From: an uncultured archaeon
Lineage (GTDB): Archaea; Thermoproteota; Nitrososphaeria; Nitrososphaerales; Nitrosopumilaceae
Assembly (NCBI GenBank): GCA_950073955.1
Contig: CATMRH010000012.1
Coordinates: 1-19,664, forward strand
Direction: 5' to 3'
DNA: 19,664 bases
Shown piece by piece: positions 7,201 through 15,108 of the stretch (its first letter is position 1; every line of letters begins with the position of its first letter). The notes beneath the pieces are model-generated. The model saw nothing but the letters and a program-made list of their open reading frames with translations, was not told where the DNA came from and made no database searches. The translations under genes were made by a program, and so were the position numbers.

Positions 7201-8240
7201 CAGCTTTTCTTTATTGTATCATATAGTTCTTCACTAAGATTTAGCTTTTCTCTAATTGGAGAAATTATTTTTATCAAATAATTTCCAACAGTTTGTTTCA
7301 AATCTCCTGGATGTAATTTCTTTTCAGCAAAGTCTGTTTCTAATTGATTATAATCTGTATATGATATATTACCACCAAATTTTTCAGGCCTTTCAACATT
7401 CATTTCATTGAACTCATGAAAGATTATTGATTCTGCAATACCTAGTAATGGACTATTTTCAACAACTCCTTCTTCACACCACGCTTTACTGATCTTCTTC
7501 CTTATCTCATCATCTGTATTATGAATAAATATACCTGAATTTGGATCTGATTTACTCATTTTAGTTAGCTCTCCACCAAATTTTGAATCCCCTGATTCTT
7601 TTAAACCTGGCAAAAGTTTATGATGAATTGATACAGGAACTTTCCATTTCATTTTTGGGAAAATCTCTCTTACCAACATGTGAATCTTTCTTTGATCCAT
7701 TCCAGCATGAGCAATATCTACATCCAAATAATGAATATCAACTGCTTGCATTGCAGGATAAAGTAATTTTGCTACATCAATTTCTTCTTCGTTTTCAGAA
7801 CGACCCATAATTGTTAGAGTTCTCTTGGTTCTAGCAAGTGACATATGTTTTGTAAATTTGATAAGATCTATCCAATATTCTGTATTTTTTTCATACAATT
7901 TTGAACCCAAAACAATTTCTGCATCAGGACAAACTAGTTTGAAAGCATCTGCATAATATTTTGAGACTTTTGTAATAACATCCCAGTCTCCTCCTAGTTT
8001 ATCATTAATCAGAGTGTGCCAATCTGCAAGAAATACAGTACAATTTACTCCAGCCTTCACAAAATCATTAATTTTGTAACCAGCTGTTAACAGACTACCA
8101 AGATGCAAAAAGCCAGAAATTTCTAAACCAATGTAATGTTTTGGTGAAGAATTTGTCTTGAATAATTCAACTAATTCATCACGTGTTACGACTTCAGTCC
8201 CATATCTTTCAATCAAATCTACTTTTTCTAAAATATCCAA
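7197..8240 (-). CDS. tyrS: Tyrosyl-tRNA synthetase (archaeal type)
   Basis: A 347-aa class I aminoacyl-tRNA synthetase that charges tRNA-Tyr. The HIGH equivalent is HLGS at 46-49 within GLEISGFLHLGSLLTAG; the KMSKS loop is exact, KMSKS at 227-231, followed by DPNSGIF. Tyr36 and MDQRKIHML (about 181-189) are in tyrosine/adenylate pocket positions typical of archaeal TyrRS. The compact length, without the bacterial S4-like domain, is archaeal. The start is TTG 8240; a ctttata-type box at 8266-8274 on the minus strand lies about 30 nt upstream. The 3' end overlaps cobJ tail to tail. Confidence 0.93.
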   Translation of the reverse strand: MDILEKVDLIERYGTEVVTRDELVELFKTNSSPKHYIGLEISGFLHLGSLLTAGYKINDFVKAGVNCTVFLADWHTLINDKLGGDWDVITKVSKYYADAFKLVCPDAEIVLGSKLYEKNTEYWIDLIKFTKHMSLARTKRTLTIMGRSENEEEIDVAKLLYPAMQAVDIHYLDVDIAHAGMDQRKIHMLVREIFPKMKWKVPVSIHHKLLPGLKESGDSKFGGELTKMSKSDPNSGIFIHNTDDEIRKKISKAWCEEGVVENSPLLGIAESIIFHEFNEMNVERPEKFGGNISYTDYNQLETDFAEKKLHPGDLKQTVGNYLIKIISPIREKLNLSEELYDTIKKSC

Positions 8241-8297
8241 ATCAAAACAACTTTTGAGATCTAAGCCTATAAAGTTATTCTAAACAATTCTAAATTT

Positions 8298-8486
8298 TTA
8301 CTTACACTTTTTCTTGTGTTTCCTTAAATCATCTTGGGAATTAAATTCAGCTCCACAATTCCTGCATATCTCTTTTTTCTTACTGTGTGCTTTTTCCTGA
8401 TGTTTCTTTAGTCTTTCAGGATCTGATAGAACTGTACCACATTTTTTGCATTTTAATTCATTTTTACTTGATCCAAATAATCCCAT
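8298..8486 (-). CDS. Small two-finger C2H2 zinc protein
   Basis: A 62-aa basic protein with two zinc fingers: CKKCGTVLSDPERLKKHQEKAH (CxxC...HxxxxH) at about 13-34 and CRNCGAEFNSQDDLRKHKKKC (CxxC...HxxxxC) at about 41-61, joined by a Lys-rich linker. The N-terminus MGLFGSSK is flexible. The second finger ends in Cys instead of His, a common C2HC variant. Nucleic-acid binding is the likeliest role (family inference). The ATG at 8486 has a tagtatatag element about 20 nt upstream. It stands alone, with the membrane gene starting its 3' end 69 nt upstream. Confidence 0.88.
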   Translation of the reverse strand: MGLFGSSKNELKCKKCGTVLSDPERLKKHQEKAHSKKKEICRNCGAEFNSQDDLRKHKKKCK

Positions 8487-8555
8487 ACCAAAAGTATTTC
8501 TATATACTAGAAAAAATAGTTTTTACGTAATATTCATACAAAATACTTGATCGCT

Positions 8556-9164
8556 CTATAATTCTGACTCATCCAAGCTTTTTCTAGGTTTAATGCTGAG
8601 ATAAAATGCATGAGTACTAATGATAAAACCTGCAAGAAATATTTTAGTTGCAAAAATTAAATTCCACGGTCTGTCTGGATCTGGATAAGCAATTGACAAT
8701 CTATCAATATCTGGAACTACTCCATCAATAATTCCTGCAGTAATCTGTGCATTCAACACTGTAAAATTGTATAATACTTCATAAAGTGCAATAATTGAAA
8801 ATCCCAGTAACATTAACTGAAGTAATGCCATTTTTGCACCAACAATTTTGTTTCCAGCAGTTCTTCTCCAACCAATTCTAGTAACACAATACCATCCAAT
8901 TATTGTAGAAAAAAATATCCAAGTTGTTACTCTTGCAAAATTTTCAAAAGGAATAGTTGTATTGTGAATTGCTTCTCCCATTACATAAGTCCCATTTTCC
9001 ATCCATTCTATCATTGTTACATATACACCAAAAACTAAAGATGATGCCATGATGAATCCACAAATATAGAAAATGTACAGGTAAACCTTGTAACCTGTAT
9101 CAGTTTTTTCAAGATGACGTGGTTTCATAATGCGTTTGCCTGATTTTGAAATATAAAAATTCAT
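8556..9164 (-). CDS. Four-helix integral membrane protein, unknown function
   Basis: A 202-aa protein with four predicted transmembrane helices at about 26-48 (VYLYIFYICGFIMASSLVFG), 77-99 (VTTWIFFSTIIGWYCVTRIG), 109-133 (MALLQLMLLGFSIIALYEVL) and 165-187 (LIFATKIFLAGFIISTHAFY). The first 25 residues are basic, so the N-terminus should be cytoplasmic. The loop after helix 1 carries EWMENGTYVMGEAIHNTTIP, and between helices 3 and 4 is an acidic, proline-containing loop (GVVPDIDRLSIAYPDPDRPW), both probably outside. No catalytic or heme motif is evident. The start ATG 9164 fits a TATA at 9190-9198; MKPRHL further in (from 9128) is an alternative. It is transcribed divergently from the aminotransferase. 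I do not recognise a family. Confidence 0.75.
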   Translation of the reverse strand: MNFYISKSGKRIMKPRHLEKTDTGYKVYLYIFYICGFIMASSLVFGVYVTMIEWMENGTYVMGEAIHNTTIPFENFARVTTWIFFSTIIGWYCVTRIGWRRTAGNKIVGAKMALLQLMLLGFSIIALYEVLYNFTVLNAQITAGIIDGVVPDIDRLSIAYPDPDRPWNLIFATKIFLAGFIISTHAFYLSIKPRKSLDESEL

Positions 9165-9177
9165 GCATGCCGATGAG

Positions 9178-9198
9178 ATTTATAGACTAGTTATAAAC
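9178..9198. promoter_or_regulatory. Interleaved divergent TATA boxes
   Basis: In a 44-nt gap, atttatag (9178-9185) lies 27 nt before the plus-strand TTG 9209. gttataaac (9190-9198), read as gtttataac on the minus strand, lies about 30 nt before the ATG at 9164. Each box is nearer to the opposite gene than to its own, so the two preinitiation complexes would face across each other. Confidence 0.5.
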
Positions 9199-9208
9199 AA
9201 AATTACTA

Positions 9209-10291
9209 TTGAAAATTGCAATTAACATTCCTATAGTGGGTAAAGAAGAGATCTCTGTAGTTACTTCTATACTTAGAAATGGTGCTTTAACCTCATCTGC
9301 TAACCAAGGAGGCAAACATGTCCAAGCTTTTGAAAAATCCATAACCTCTTTTGTAAAATCAAAATATGCTATTGCAGTTAATTCTGGCACTGCCGCTTTA
9401 CAATCTGCTCTTTATGCATTAGATATCAAAAAAGGTGACGAAGTTCTAGTCCCATCATTTACTTTTGTTGCCACAGCAAATGCCATTGTTTCAACAGGAG
9501 CAAAACCCATTTTTGTTGATATTCTAAAAGAAAACTACACTATAGATCCAGATGATCTACAAAAAAAGATAACAAAAAAAACTCGTGCCATTATCCCTGT
9601 CCATCTTTATGGAAATGTAGCAAATATAGAAAAACTCTCTGAAATTGTTAAAAAATACAATCTACCTATTATTGAAGATTCTGCACAGTCTTTAGGTTCT
9701 ACTTACAAAGGAAAACATACTGGTACTTTCTTTGAAATGGGGTGTTATAGTATGTATCCTGCAAAAGTAATGACTTCTGGAGAAGGCGGTTTTGTTGTAA
9801 CAAACAACAAAAAACTCAGAGACAAATTATTGATGATTAGAAATCATGGAATGATTAATGGATATGATACTAGAATATTTGGCTTAAACTTACGATTACC
9901 TGAAATTAATGCTGCAATTGCAACCATTCAAATAAAAAAACTTCCAAACTTTCTAAAATCTAGAAAAAAGAATGCAGAACTTTTATCAAAACTGATCTCT
10001 GATCTTAAAATTAAACTTCCTCACCAACGAAAAAATGAAAATGTTAATTGGTATCTTTATACTATTGCAACTAAAAATCGTGATAAACTTTTGAAGAAAC
10101 TAAACAAAAAAGGAATTGGTGCTGCATCTTACTATCCCATACCAGTTCACAAAACTTCATTTTACAAACTAAAAACGAAACTTCCTATTACTGTCTGGGC
10201 TGCTTCACATGTTGTTTCTTTACCAATCCATCCAAAAGTAACTCAAAAAAATATTGAATTTATTGCTAAAACTATGCGTGATATATTATGA
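9209..10291 (+). CDS. DegT/DnrJ/EryC1/StrS-family PLP aminotransferase
   Basis: A 360-aa PLP enzyme of the sugar aminotransferase family, which transaminates nucleotide-linked keto-sugars for surface glycans or secondary metabolites. Visible are NSGTAALQSAL (about 58-68, phosphate binding), GDEVLVPSFTFVATANA (about 76-92), IIEDSAQSLGSTYKGKHTG (154-172, with Asp157 contacting the pyridine N), and YSMYPAKVMTSGEGGF (180-195), where Lys186 is the Schiff-base lysine. The C-terminal part keeps the NLRLPEINAAIATIQ and NWYLYTI segments. Length is typical. TTG 9209 is supported by the TATA at 9178-9185. The stop overlaps the next start as ATGA. The substrate sugar cannot be told, and no sugar pathway genes adjoin it. 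Confidence 0.9.
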   Translation: MKIAINIPIVGKEEISVVTSILRNGALTSSANQGGKHVQAFEKSITSFVKSKYAIAVNSGTAALQSALYALDIKKGDEVLVPSFTFVATANAIVSTGAKPIFVDILKENYTIDPDDLQKKITKKTRAIIPVHLYGNVANIEKLSEIVKKYNLPIIEDSAQSLGSTYKGKHTGTFFEMGCYSMYPAKVMTSGEGGFVVTNNKKLRDKLLMIRNHGMINGYDTRIFGLNLRLPEINAAIATIQIKKLPNFLKSRKKNAELLSKLISDLKIKLPHQRKNENVNWYLYTIATKNRDKLLKKLNKKGIGAASYYPIPVHKTSFYKLKTKLPITVWAASHVVSLPIHPKVTQKNIEFIAKTMRDIL

Positions 10292-10764
10292 ATACTCTAG
10301 GCGAGACAATTGGAGAACTATGTAAGATTATCTTACCTATTCCTGAGGAGTATTACAGTGGAAACCCTGATTCATCAATAGCAGTTTGTACGCTTTCAAG
10401 CATAGATTTACTCAAAAAGTTTGTAAATTCTGAAATTCTAAATCACATATCGATAGCAGGAAGACTACTTTCTGAAAATAAAGGAATTGATTCGATTATC
10501 AAACACGTAAATAAAAATCAAAAAATTACCACTATCATAGTTTGTGGAAAAGAAGTTTGGGGTCATAAAGCTGGTCATTCATTGTTTCGATTACACAAAA
10601 ATGGAGTTGATAAAAATAAAAGAATAATTAATTCAACTAGCCCAGATCCACATCTTACTGTTTCTAAATCTGAAATACAATTATTTCAAAATAACATAAC
10701 TCTTGTAAATTTAATTAATGAAACTGATTTTGAAATAATTTTAGATAAAATTAGAATTTCCTAG
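10288..10764 (+). CDS. MtrA-like corrinoid protein (tetrahydromethanopterin S-methyltransferase subunit A-related)
   Basis: A 158-aa soluble protein resembling the cytoplasmic domain of MtrA, the corrinoid-carrying subunit of the methanogen methyl-H4MPT:CoM methyltransferase. Similar features in order are PIPEEYYSGNPDSSIAVCTL (about 18-36), SIAGRLLSENKGIDSIIKHV (about 55-74), TTIIVCGKEVWGHKAGHSLF (81-100) and RLHKNGVDKNKRIIN (101-115). In MtrA the EVxGHxxGxS loop supplies the His lower ligand to cobalt; here His93 occupies that place. The C-terminal membrane helix of methanogen MtrA is missing, and no other mtr subunit is in the window, so CoM methylation is not implied. The start ATG overlaps the stop of the aminotransferase by 4 nt. 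The 3' end overlaps the convergent dUTPase-like gene by 4 nt. Role unknown; corrinoid binding is an inference. Confidence 0.75.
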   Translation: MNTLGETIGELCKIILPIPEEYYSGNPDSSIAVCTLSSIDLLKKFVNSEILNHISIAGRLLSENKGIDSIIKHVNKNQKITTIIVCGKEVWGHKAGHSLFRLHKNGVDKNKRIINSTSPDPHLTVSKSEIQLFQNNITLVNLINETDFEIILDKIRIS

Positions 10765-11111
10765 TATCCATTTCTCTGTCTTTCTCGATTAATTTCGTTT
10801 TTCTTTTTGTACTCATCTATAATATCATCAGGCGTTAGATTTAGCTCAAGTGATGCCTGAACAACAAAATGCCATATATCAATTAATTCTTCTCTTGCTT
10901 CAGCTTTATTGAACTCAGTTGGTGTTTTCCACCATTTCCAATTTGTTGTCCTTTGTAGCTCTACTGCTTCATGTATAATTGCAGTACACAAAGCAGATAC
11001 TCTTCCTTCAGAATCTTTTGGGTATCTATCTAGATTCATCATGTCTGATAGACCTTTTTGAAGTTTGAATATTGTATTTAGTCGATCTTTTTCAGACATT
11101 TCTTGTGGCAA
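10761..11111 (-). CDS. dUTPase-like / MazG-superfamily NTP pyrophosphohydrolase
   Basis: A 116-aa all-helical protein resembling the dimeric dUTPase / MazG superfamily, which hydrolyses (d)NTPs to NMP plus pyrophosphate. The key helices are IIHEAVELQRTTNWKWWK (about 45-62), with E-x2-E metal ligands and the W-K-W-W substrate-pocket segment typical of type 2 dUTPases, and AREELIDIWHFVVQASLELN (about 72-91), with the second acidic ExxD set. The tail IIDEYKKKNEINRERQRNGY matches the Y-xx-K-xxxN-xxRQxxGY end of that family. The start is TTG 11111 or, nearly as likely, ATG at 11099, the fifth codon. It lies 39 nt downstream of the pfkB-like gene on the same strand. House-cleaning of dUTP is the best guess; the exact substrate is open. 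Confidence 0.8.
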   Translation of the reverse strand: MPQEMSEKDRLNTIFKLQKGLSDMMNLDRYPKDSEGRVSALCTAIIHEAVELQRTTNWKWWKTPTEFNKAEAREELIDIWHFVVQASLELNLTPDDIIDEYKKKNEINRERQRNGY

Positions 11112-11150
11112 TGATAAATAAATTTGAGAAATAATTAAACTTAAGTCTTT

Positions 11151-12044
11151 TTAGAATCGGATCATTTTTTCATACATCTTGAATCGTTTTGTAATATCAC
11201 CCTTTTTGATCTTTAGTAATCCATCTAACCCATATCTCTCAACTGCAAAGGATCCTAAGACATTTCCATAAACTACTGCTTTTTTAATCTCAGATGTGCT
11301 AGTTGATTTTTTGCTTGCAAGATATCCTATCATTGCCCCCGCAAAGGAGTCCCCTGCACCTGTGGGATCCACAACATCCTCTAACGGAAAACCCAATGTT
11401 GGGAAAATTACATCATCATAAAACATCAAGGAACCATGTTCGCCTTTCTTAATGATTACATATTTTGCGCCCCAATGCATCATTTTTTTTGCACATTTTA
11501 TTAAGTTGAATTCTTTTGTAAGGAGTTTAGCTTCATCATCATTTATTACAACTGCATCCACAGCTTTTATCATCTTAATCACTGCTTCTCGTTTGGTAGA
11601 AATCCAAAAATCTATAGTATCACACATAGAAAATTTTACCTTATCGAATTCTTTGATTAGTAAAGTATTTTGTTCAGGATCATTGTTTGCAAGATATACA
11701 AATTGAGATTTTCTATAAGCTTCGGGAACAGTTGGTTTAAAGTCAGCTAGTACATTTAATTCAGTTTTTAAAGTAGATCTAGTACTTAGTGTATTGTCAT
11801 AACTACCATCGTAACGAAATGTTTTACCCTCTTTGATAGTCAATCCTTGTAAATCAAGATATTTGGATAAAATATTATGATACTGCTTTGGAAAATCTTT
11901 TCCAACTACTGCAATTAATCCAGTATTTACAAAATTGCTTGCAGAAATTGCTGCAAAAGTTGCTGCTCCTCCTAAAATATTCTTTAATATTTTTTTTGGC
12001 GTTCTAATTGTATCTAATGCAGTAGAACCAAAAACAGTAAGCAT
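11151..12044 (-). CDS. PfkB / ribokinase-family carbohydrate kinase
   Basis: A 297-aa kinase of the PfkB (ribokinase-like) family, which phosphorylates sugars or nucleosides with ATP. The N-terminus FGSTALDTIRTP and the GGAATFAAISASNF segment (25-38) are the sugar-binding first signature. The second signature, VVDPTGAGDSFAGAMIGYLA (224-243), contains the anion hole GAGD and catalytic Asp232. INDDEAKLLTKEFN (168-180) is the usual N-x-x-E motif in the form NDDE, and KKGEHGS (199-205) follows. Length is normal. The upstream LEA14-like gene ends 11 nt before it and the dUTPase-like gene lies 39 nt after it, so a three-gene operon is likely. Specificity (ribose, nucleoside, fructose-phosphate) cannot be assigned from sequence alone. 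Confidence 0.9.
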   Translation of the reverse strand: MLTVFGSTALDTIRTPKKILKNILGGAATFAAISASNFVNTGLIAVVGKDFPKQYHNILSKYLDLQGLTIKEGKTFRYDGSYDNTLSTRSTLKTELNVLADFKPTVPEAYRKSQFVYLANNDPEQNTLLIKEFDKVKFSMCDTIDFWISTKREAVIKMIKAVDAVVINDDEAKLLTKEFNLIKCAKKMMHWGAKYVIIKKGEHGSLMFYDDVIFPTLGFPLEDVVDPTGAGDSFAGAMIGYLASKKSTSTSEIKKAVVYGNVLGSFAVERYGLDGLLKIKKGDITKRFKMYEKMIRF

Positions 12045-12055
12045 TTGAGAAGAAA

Positions 12056-12507
12056 TTAATTTTGATGTATAAATTCTCTTGCTTGTTCTTCTGTTGGATA
12101 GTAAACAAATGGAACATCAATAGATGTAAAGAATACATCATATTTTGTTACTCCAGAAATTTTTATAGATTGAGATTTTTCATCAACGTTAGAATCTGTA
12201 TGAAAAATACCTTTGACATAACTATTACCTAATGGTTGTAATGTGAATGGTTCTAATTGACCTGCGCCAATCACTTCATTATTAGCAATAATAAAGAATT
12301 CAGTATCGCCTGCAGTTAGTATTAACAATGAAGGATTTTCAAATTGTAATTCAATATTATAGTTTGAACCTTTTTCATTTTCATTCAATAACTTACTCTG
12401 AGTAATGCTTACTCCTATCTGTGATGCAAATGCATACTGTGAATATCCAAAAATACTCATGCCTAGCACGAAAAGTGCGATTAGACCCGTTTTTTGGATG
12501 ATTTCAT
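12056..12507 (-). pseudogene. LEA14-like secreted protein with apparent one-base frameshift in the signal peptide
   Basis: The mature region (frame ending at 12056) reads VSITQSKLLNEN, then ELQFENPSLLILTAGDTEFFI, NEVIGAGQ and SYVKGIFH, the strand pattern of a LEA14/WHy beta sandwich. In its own frame the only early starts are GTG 12469 or ATG 12460, which would cut a signal peptide in half. An upstream ATG at 12507 lies about 26 nt from a TATA box (aattaaaa, minus, 12530-12537) but is one base out of frame, ending in TAA after eight codons. The two frames join across a run of six A (12490-12495). One extra A would give MKSSKKTGLIALFVLGMSIF followed by GYSQYAFA, a textbook signal peptide. So the gene is frameshifted, misread in the assembly, or uses slippage on the A run. 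It probably heads the operon with the PfkB and dUTPase-like genes. Confidence 0.7.
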
Positions 12508-12529
12508 AGTTAATTTTTCCAAAATCACA

Positions 12530-12537
12530 TTTTAATT
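12530..12537 (-). promoter_or_regulatory. TATA box for the LEA14-like gene
   Basis: On the minus strand aattaaaa is centred about 26 nt before ATG 12507. This supports that ATG, rather than the downstream GTG/ATG, as the true start. Confidence 0.45.
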
Positions 12538-12638
12538 CAAAAGGAAAAAAATCCCAATAAATTGTGTAAAAGTTTTGATCTAATCTTAAAGCTCCTTAGA
12601 GCTAACAAAATAAATCAAAACTTGATGATTATTACTCG

Positions 12639-13124
12639 TTGGCTAGAATTAAACTCAAAATTGGAGAAAATGAGATCGAGGTTGACTCTAGAGATTTCTA
12701 CGTTGATAATCAAACGCTAGGTGAAATCATAGATAGTATTTCACATCATTTACCAGAAAATCATGCAAAAATTGTGTATGAAACTGAATCTATCCGAAAA
12801 TCAACTCAAGTGGAACATCTAACTCAATCTGGTTTAGAATACTTGGATGATGCTGAAGTATATGAGCCAGAATTTAGTGAACCAAAATATATTACTCCTC
12901 ATGAAATTAAATCAAAATTACGAATTTTAGAAACAAGTAGGTTCTTTGATTCTCCAAGAACTGTCACTGAAACTGTTCAACAACTCAGGGAATATGGTTG
13001 GTCTTCAAGTTCATTAGATGTATCAAAAGCTTTAGCAAAAATGGCATCAAACAAAGAACTTATGAAAAACTCTCATGAGGATCGAGCTCATTATTTTGTT
13101 CGAGAATCATTAATATCTAACTAG
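12639..13124 (+). CDS. Conserved hypothetical protein with possible winged-helix C-terminus
   Basis: A 161-aa soluble, acidic protein. Residues 1-55 (MARIKLKIGENEIEVDSRDF, LGEIIDSISHHLP) look like a small alpha/beta domain. Residues about 55-85 are acidic and probably unstructured. Residues about 86-160 (TPHEIKSKLRILETSRFFDS, TVTETVQQLREYGWSSSSLD, VSKALAKMASNKELMKNS) look like a helical, winged-helix-type module ending in a beta hairpin (HEDRAHYFVRES). No Cys, signal peptide or membrane segment. TTG 12639 is chosen because it directly precedes the first strand and aaaataaatc at 12607-12616 is about 28 nt upstream. It converges with the zinc protein at 13117, overlapping 8 nt. No named family is recognised. 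Confidence 0.8.
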   Translation: MARIKLKIGENEIEVDSRDFYVDNQTLGEIIDSISHHLPENHAKIVYETESIRKSTQVEHLTQSGLEYLDDAEVYEPEFSEPKYITPHEIKSKLRILETSRFFDSPRTVTETVQQLREYGWSSSSLDVSKALAKMASNKELMKNSHEDRAHYFVRESLISN

Positions 13125-13308
13125 AAAAATAATTACACTTTTCACAAATAGAAAAAATTTCTCCTAGTAAATGATCAAAATGTGTATTACACTGGTTGCA
13201 CGTATGATGCATATCAAAATATCCATCTTTCTCAACCTCTCCAATTCTATTTGATTCAAGATCTGTACTTTTACATTTTATACAATGACAACCACATTCA
13301 ACTTTCAT
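13117..13308 (-). CDS. 63-aa Cys-rich zinc-binding protein
   Basis: A 63-aa protein from ATG 13308, with eight Cys in four close pairs: Cys5/Cys7, Cys9/Cys12, Cys37/Cys40 and Cys55/Cys58, plus several His (HH at 34-35, His43, His46). The order VECGCHCIKCKSTDLESNR ... TCNQCNTHFDH ... CEKCNYF suggests a zinc ribbon with an additional metal pair. A longer frame reaches back to 13380, but those 24 extra codons overlap the divergent gene and read as hydrophobic non-conserved sequence. The ATG with a TATA 21 nt away is the better start. It diverges from the 51-aa zinc ribbon at 13356. Function unknown. Confidence 0.75.
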   Translation of the reverse strand: MKVECGCHCIKCKSTDLESNRIGEVEKDGYFDMHHTCNQCNTHFDHLLGEIFSICEKCNYFSS

Positions 13309-13325
13309 GATTTTTTCCGATAATG

Positions 13326-13333
13326 TATGTATA
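13326..13333. promoter_or_regulatory. Shared TATA element between two divergent zinc-protein genes
   Basis: tatgtata (tatacata on the other strand) is the main A/T box in a 47-nt gap. It is centred 26 nt from TTG 13356 and about 21 nt from the minus-strand ATG at 13308, so it could position TBP for either direction. Confidence 0.45.
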
Positions 13334-13355
13334 GTTGCAATACCTATACAAATCA

Positions 13356-13511
13356 TTGGAAAAGAAAAGGGACATACCATTAGAAATTGATGATCACTTC
13401 AAGCTTTATGGAAAGGAACCATGGGAAGTAAATTATGGTGAAAAATGCCCAGTTTGTAATGTTAGAATTGATGAATATGGATTCTGTTCGTGTGGTTCTA
13501 GCGGAGATTAA
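13356..13511 (+). CDS. 51-aa zinc-ribbon microprotein
   Basis: A short gene from TTG 13356 to TAA 13511 encoding 51 residues: MEKKRDIPLEIDDHFKLYGK, then EPWEVNYGEKCPVCNVRIDE and YGFCSCGSSGD. Cys31 and Cys34 (CPVC) plus Cys44 and Cys46 (CSC) make a compact four-Cys metal site. The amino acid use is clearly protein-like, and a TATA sits 26 nt before the TTG. The 3' end overlaps the convergent secreted-protein gene by 14 nt, and the GSSGD tail is encoded in that overlap. Related small CPxC proteins are common in Thaumarchaeota, but I cannot name the family. Regulation may be shared with the divergent 63-aa zinc protein. Confidence 0.75.
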   Translation: MEKKRDIPLEIDDHFKLYGKEPWEVNYGEKCPVCNVRIDEYGFCSCGSSGD

Positions 13512-14394
13512 ATTTTTTCATTAGTGGCACAACAAGAATCATCAAAAATCCTATTGCCAATGGAGCAATTATTGGAAATTCAGGAATTACTGTAGTTCCT
13601 ATAATTGTAATTTCTCCTGAAGTTTCAGGTCTCATGCTTAGCCAAACATGAGTTCCATTATTGATGAATTCATGATATGATATTATTTCTCCATCAAGAA
13701 GTATTGTATATGGTTTCCATAACAATTCTAATGGAATAACAGTAGTGACAAACTGATTGTTGCCATTTATTTCAAAGCTAATTTTTTTATTAAGCCAATT
13801 GAAATCAAAATTTTCTATTTCTGACCAAGTTCTAATCTCTACAAGAAATTCTTCATCTTCCCAATTTACTTGTTTGATATTATTAGGTTCATTAATTAAA
13901 TATTCTAAAACCATTTGACATCCATGACATGCTATTCCCTTTTTTTCACCCAAGAAAACAGGAGATCCATTAACAAATAATACATCCACTTCTTCAGGCA
14001 TAATAAAAGAAGTTGTTTGAATATAGCTGAAATTCCATGTCCATAAGTTATCTTTTTGAGAAAGTACGTTAGCAAGGTTATATTCCATAATGGAATTTCT
14101 TTGGGATGGAAAAATCATCACTCCATTTTTATCTCCAATAACTGCGAACTCTTTCTCTTCTCCTTGTTCATTTGTTACTACAAGGTTTGAAACTGTTCCT
14201 TCAATTAATTCAACTTGGCTTGGTAAATTTGATGAAATAACAACATGTTTGACATGAACATCGCCATCTGAATTTATGACCACCTCTACAGATTTCTGAA
14301 CAGCTTTTGCACCAATTGAAAGTTGGGCATCAGCCACAGGAATTACAAATATTATTGATAGAATTATTAAAAATCCAATAACCTTCAAATTCAT
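13498..14394 (-). CDS. Secreted, C-terminally anchored protein with PEF sorting-like tail
   Basis: A 298-aa surface protein. Residues 1-23 are a signal peptide ending in VADAQ. The body is beta-rich, with a CHGC motif at 156-159 in KKGIACHGCQMVLEYL, the only Cys residues, which could form a disulphide or bind a metal. The C-terminus carries VIPEFP (269-274), a hydrophobic helix of about 16 residues (APLAIGFLMILVVPL) and the basic end KKFNLR. This tripartite tail fits PEF-CTERM/archaeosortase-type or simple membrane anchoring (family knowledge applied by inference). The start ATG touches the stop of the cyclophilin gene with no gap (14394/14395), so the two are cotranscribed and translationally linked. 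Function unknown. Confidence 0.8.
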   Translation of the reverse strand: MNLKVIGFLIILSIIFVIPVADAQLSIGAKAVQKSVEVVINSDGDVHVKHVVISSNLPSQVELIEGTVSNLVVTNEQGEEKEFAVIGDKNGVMIFPSQRNSIMEYNLANVLSQKDNLWTWNFSYIQTTSFIMPEEVDVLFVNGSPVFLGEKKGIACHGCQMVLEYLINEPNNIKQVNWEDEEFLVEIRTWSEIENFDFNWLNKKISFEINGNNQFVTTVIPLELLWKPYTILLDGEIISYHEFINNGTHVWLSMRPETSGEITIIGTTVIPEFPIIAPLAIGFLMILVVPLMKKFNLR

Positions 14395-14871
<477 letters not shown>

Positions 14872-15108
14872 TAAAATTTATCTATTATCTTATCATATGA
14901 GTCTTTTGTGAAAATCTCTTTGAAAATTTTTATAGATACTTTATGTATGTTAAAAAATTTCTAGTAATCAATACGTTTTTCGTTGATAAATTTTATCGTT
15001 GAAGATTTTATTTTTTTTAATAAGTAAAAATACAAATTTATTAAATATAGCATTTCAGAGATTCAACAATTTATAGTCTTATATAGAACAAACAAAATTT
15101 AGTATTCG
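14872..15108. other. 237-nt intergenic region with short palindrome and CGTTGA repeats
   Basis: No credible gene is seen on either strand. Upstream A/T sequence (near 14886-14895) may serve the cyclophilin gene. A 6+1+6 palindrome GATAAA-T-TTTATC at 14985-14997 is flanked by direct CGTTGA repeats at 14981 and 14997, with a third CGTTGA at 15107 spanning the start codon of the small HTH gene. This could be an operator. Confidence 0.4.
15079..15086 (+). promoter_or_regulatory. TATA box for the small HTH gene
   Basis: ttatatag is centred about 26 nt before TTG 15109, consistent with a leaderless transcript. Confidence 0.5.

Noticed and set aside
13309..13380. 24-codon upstream extension of the 63-aa zinc protein
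   Set aside because: It would overlap the divergent zinc-ribbon gene and its TATA, and the extra residues are non-conserved hydrophobic sequence.
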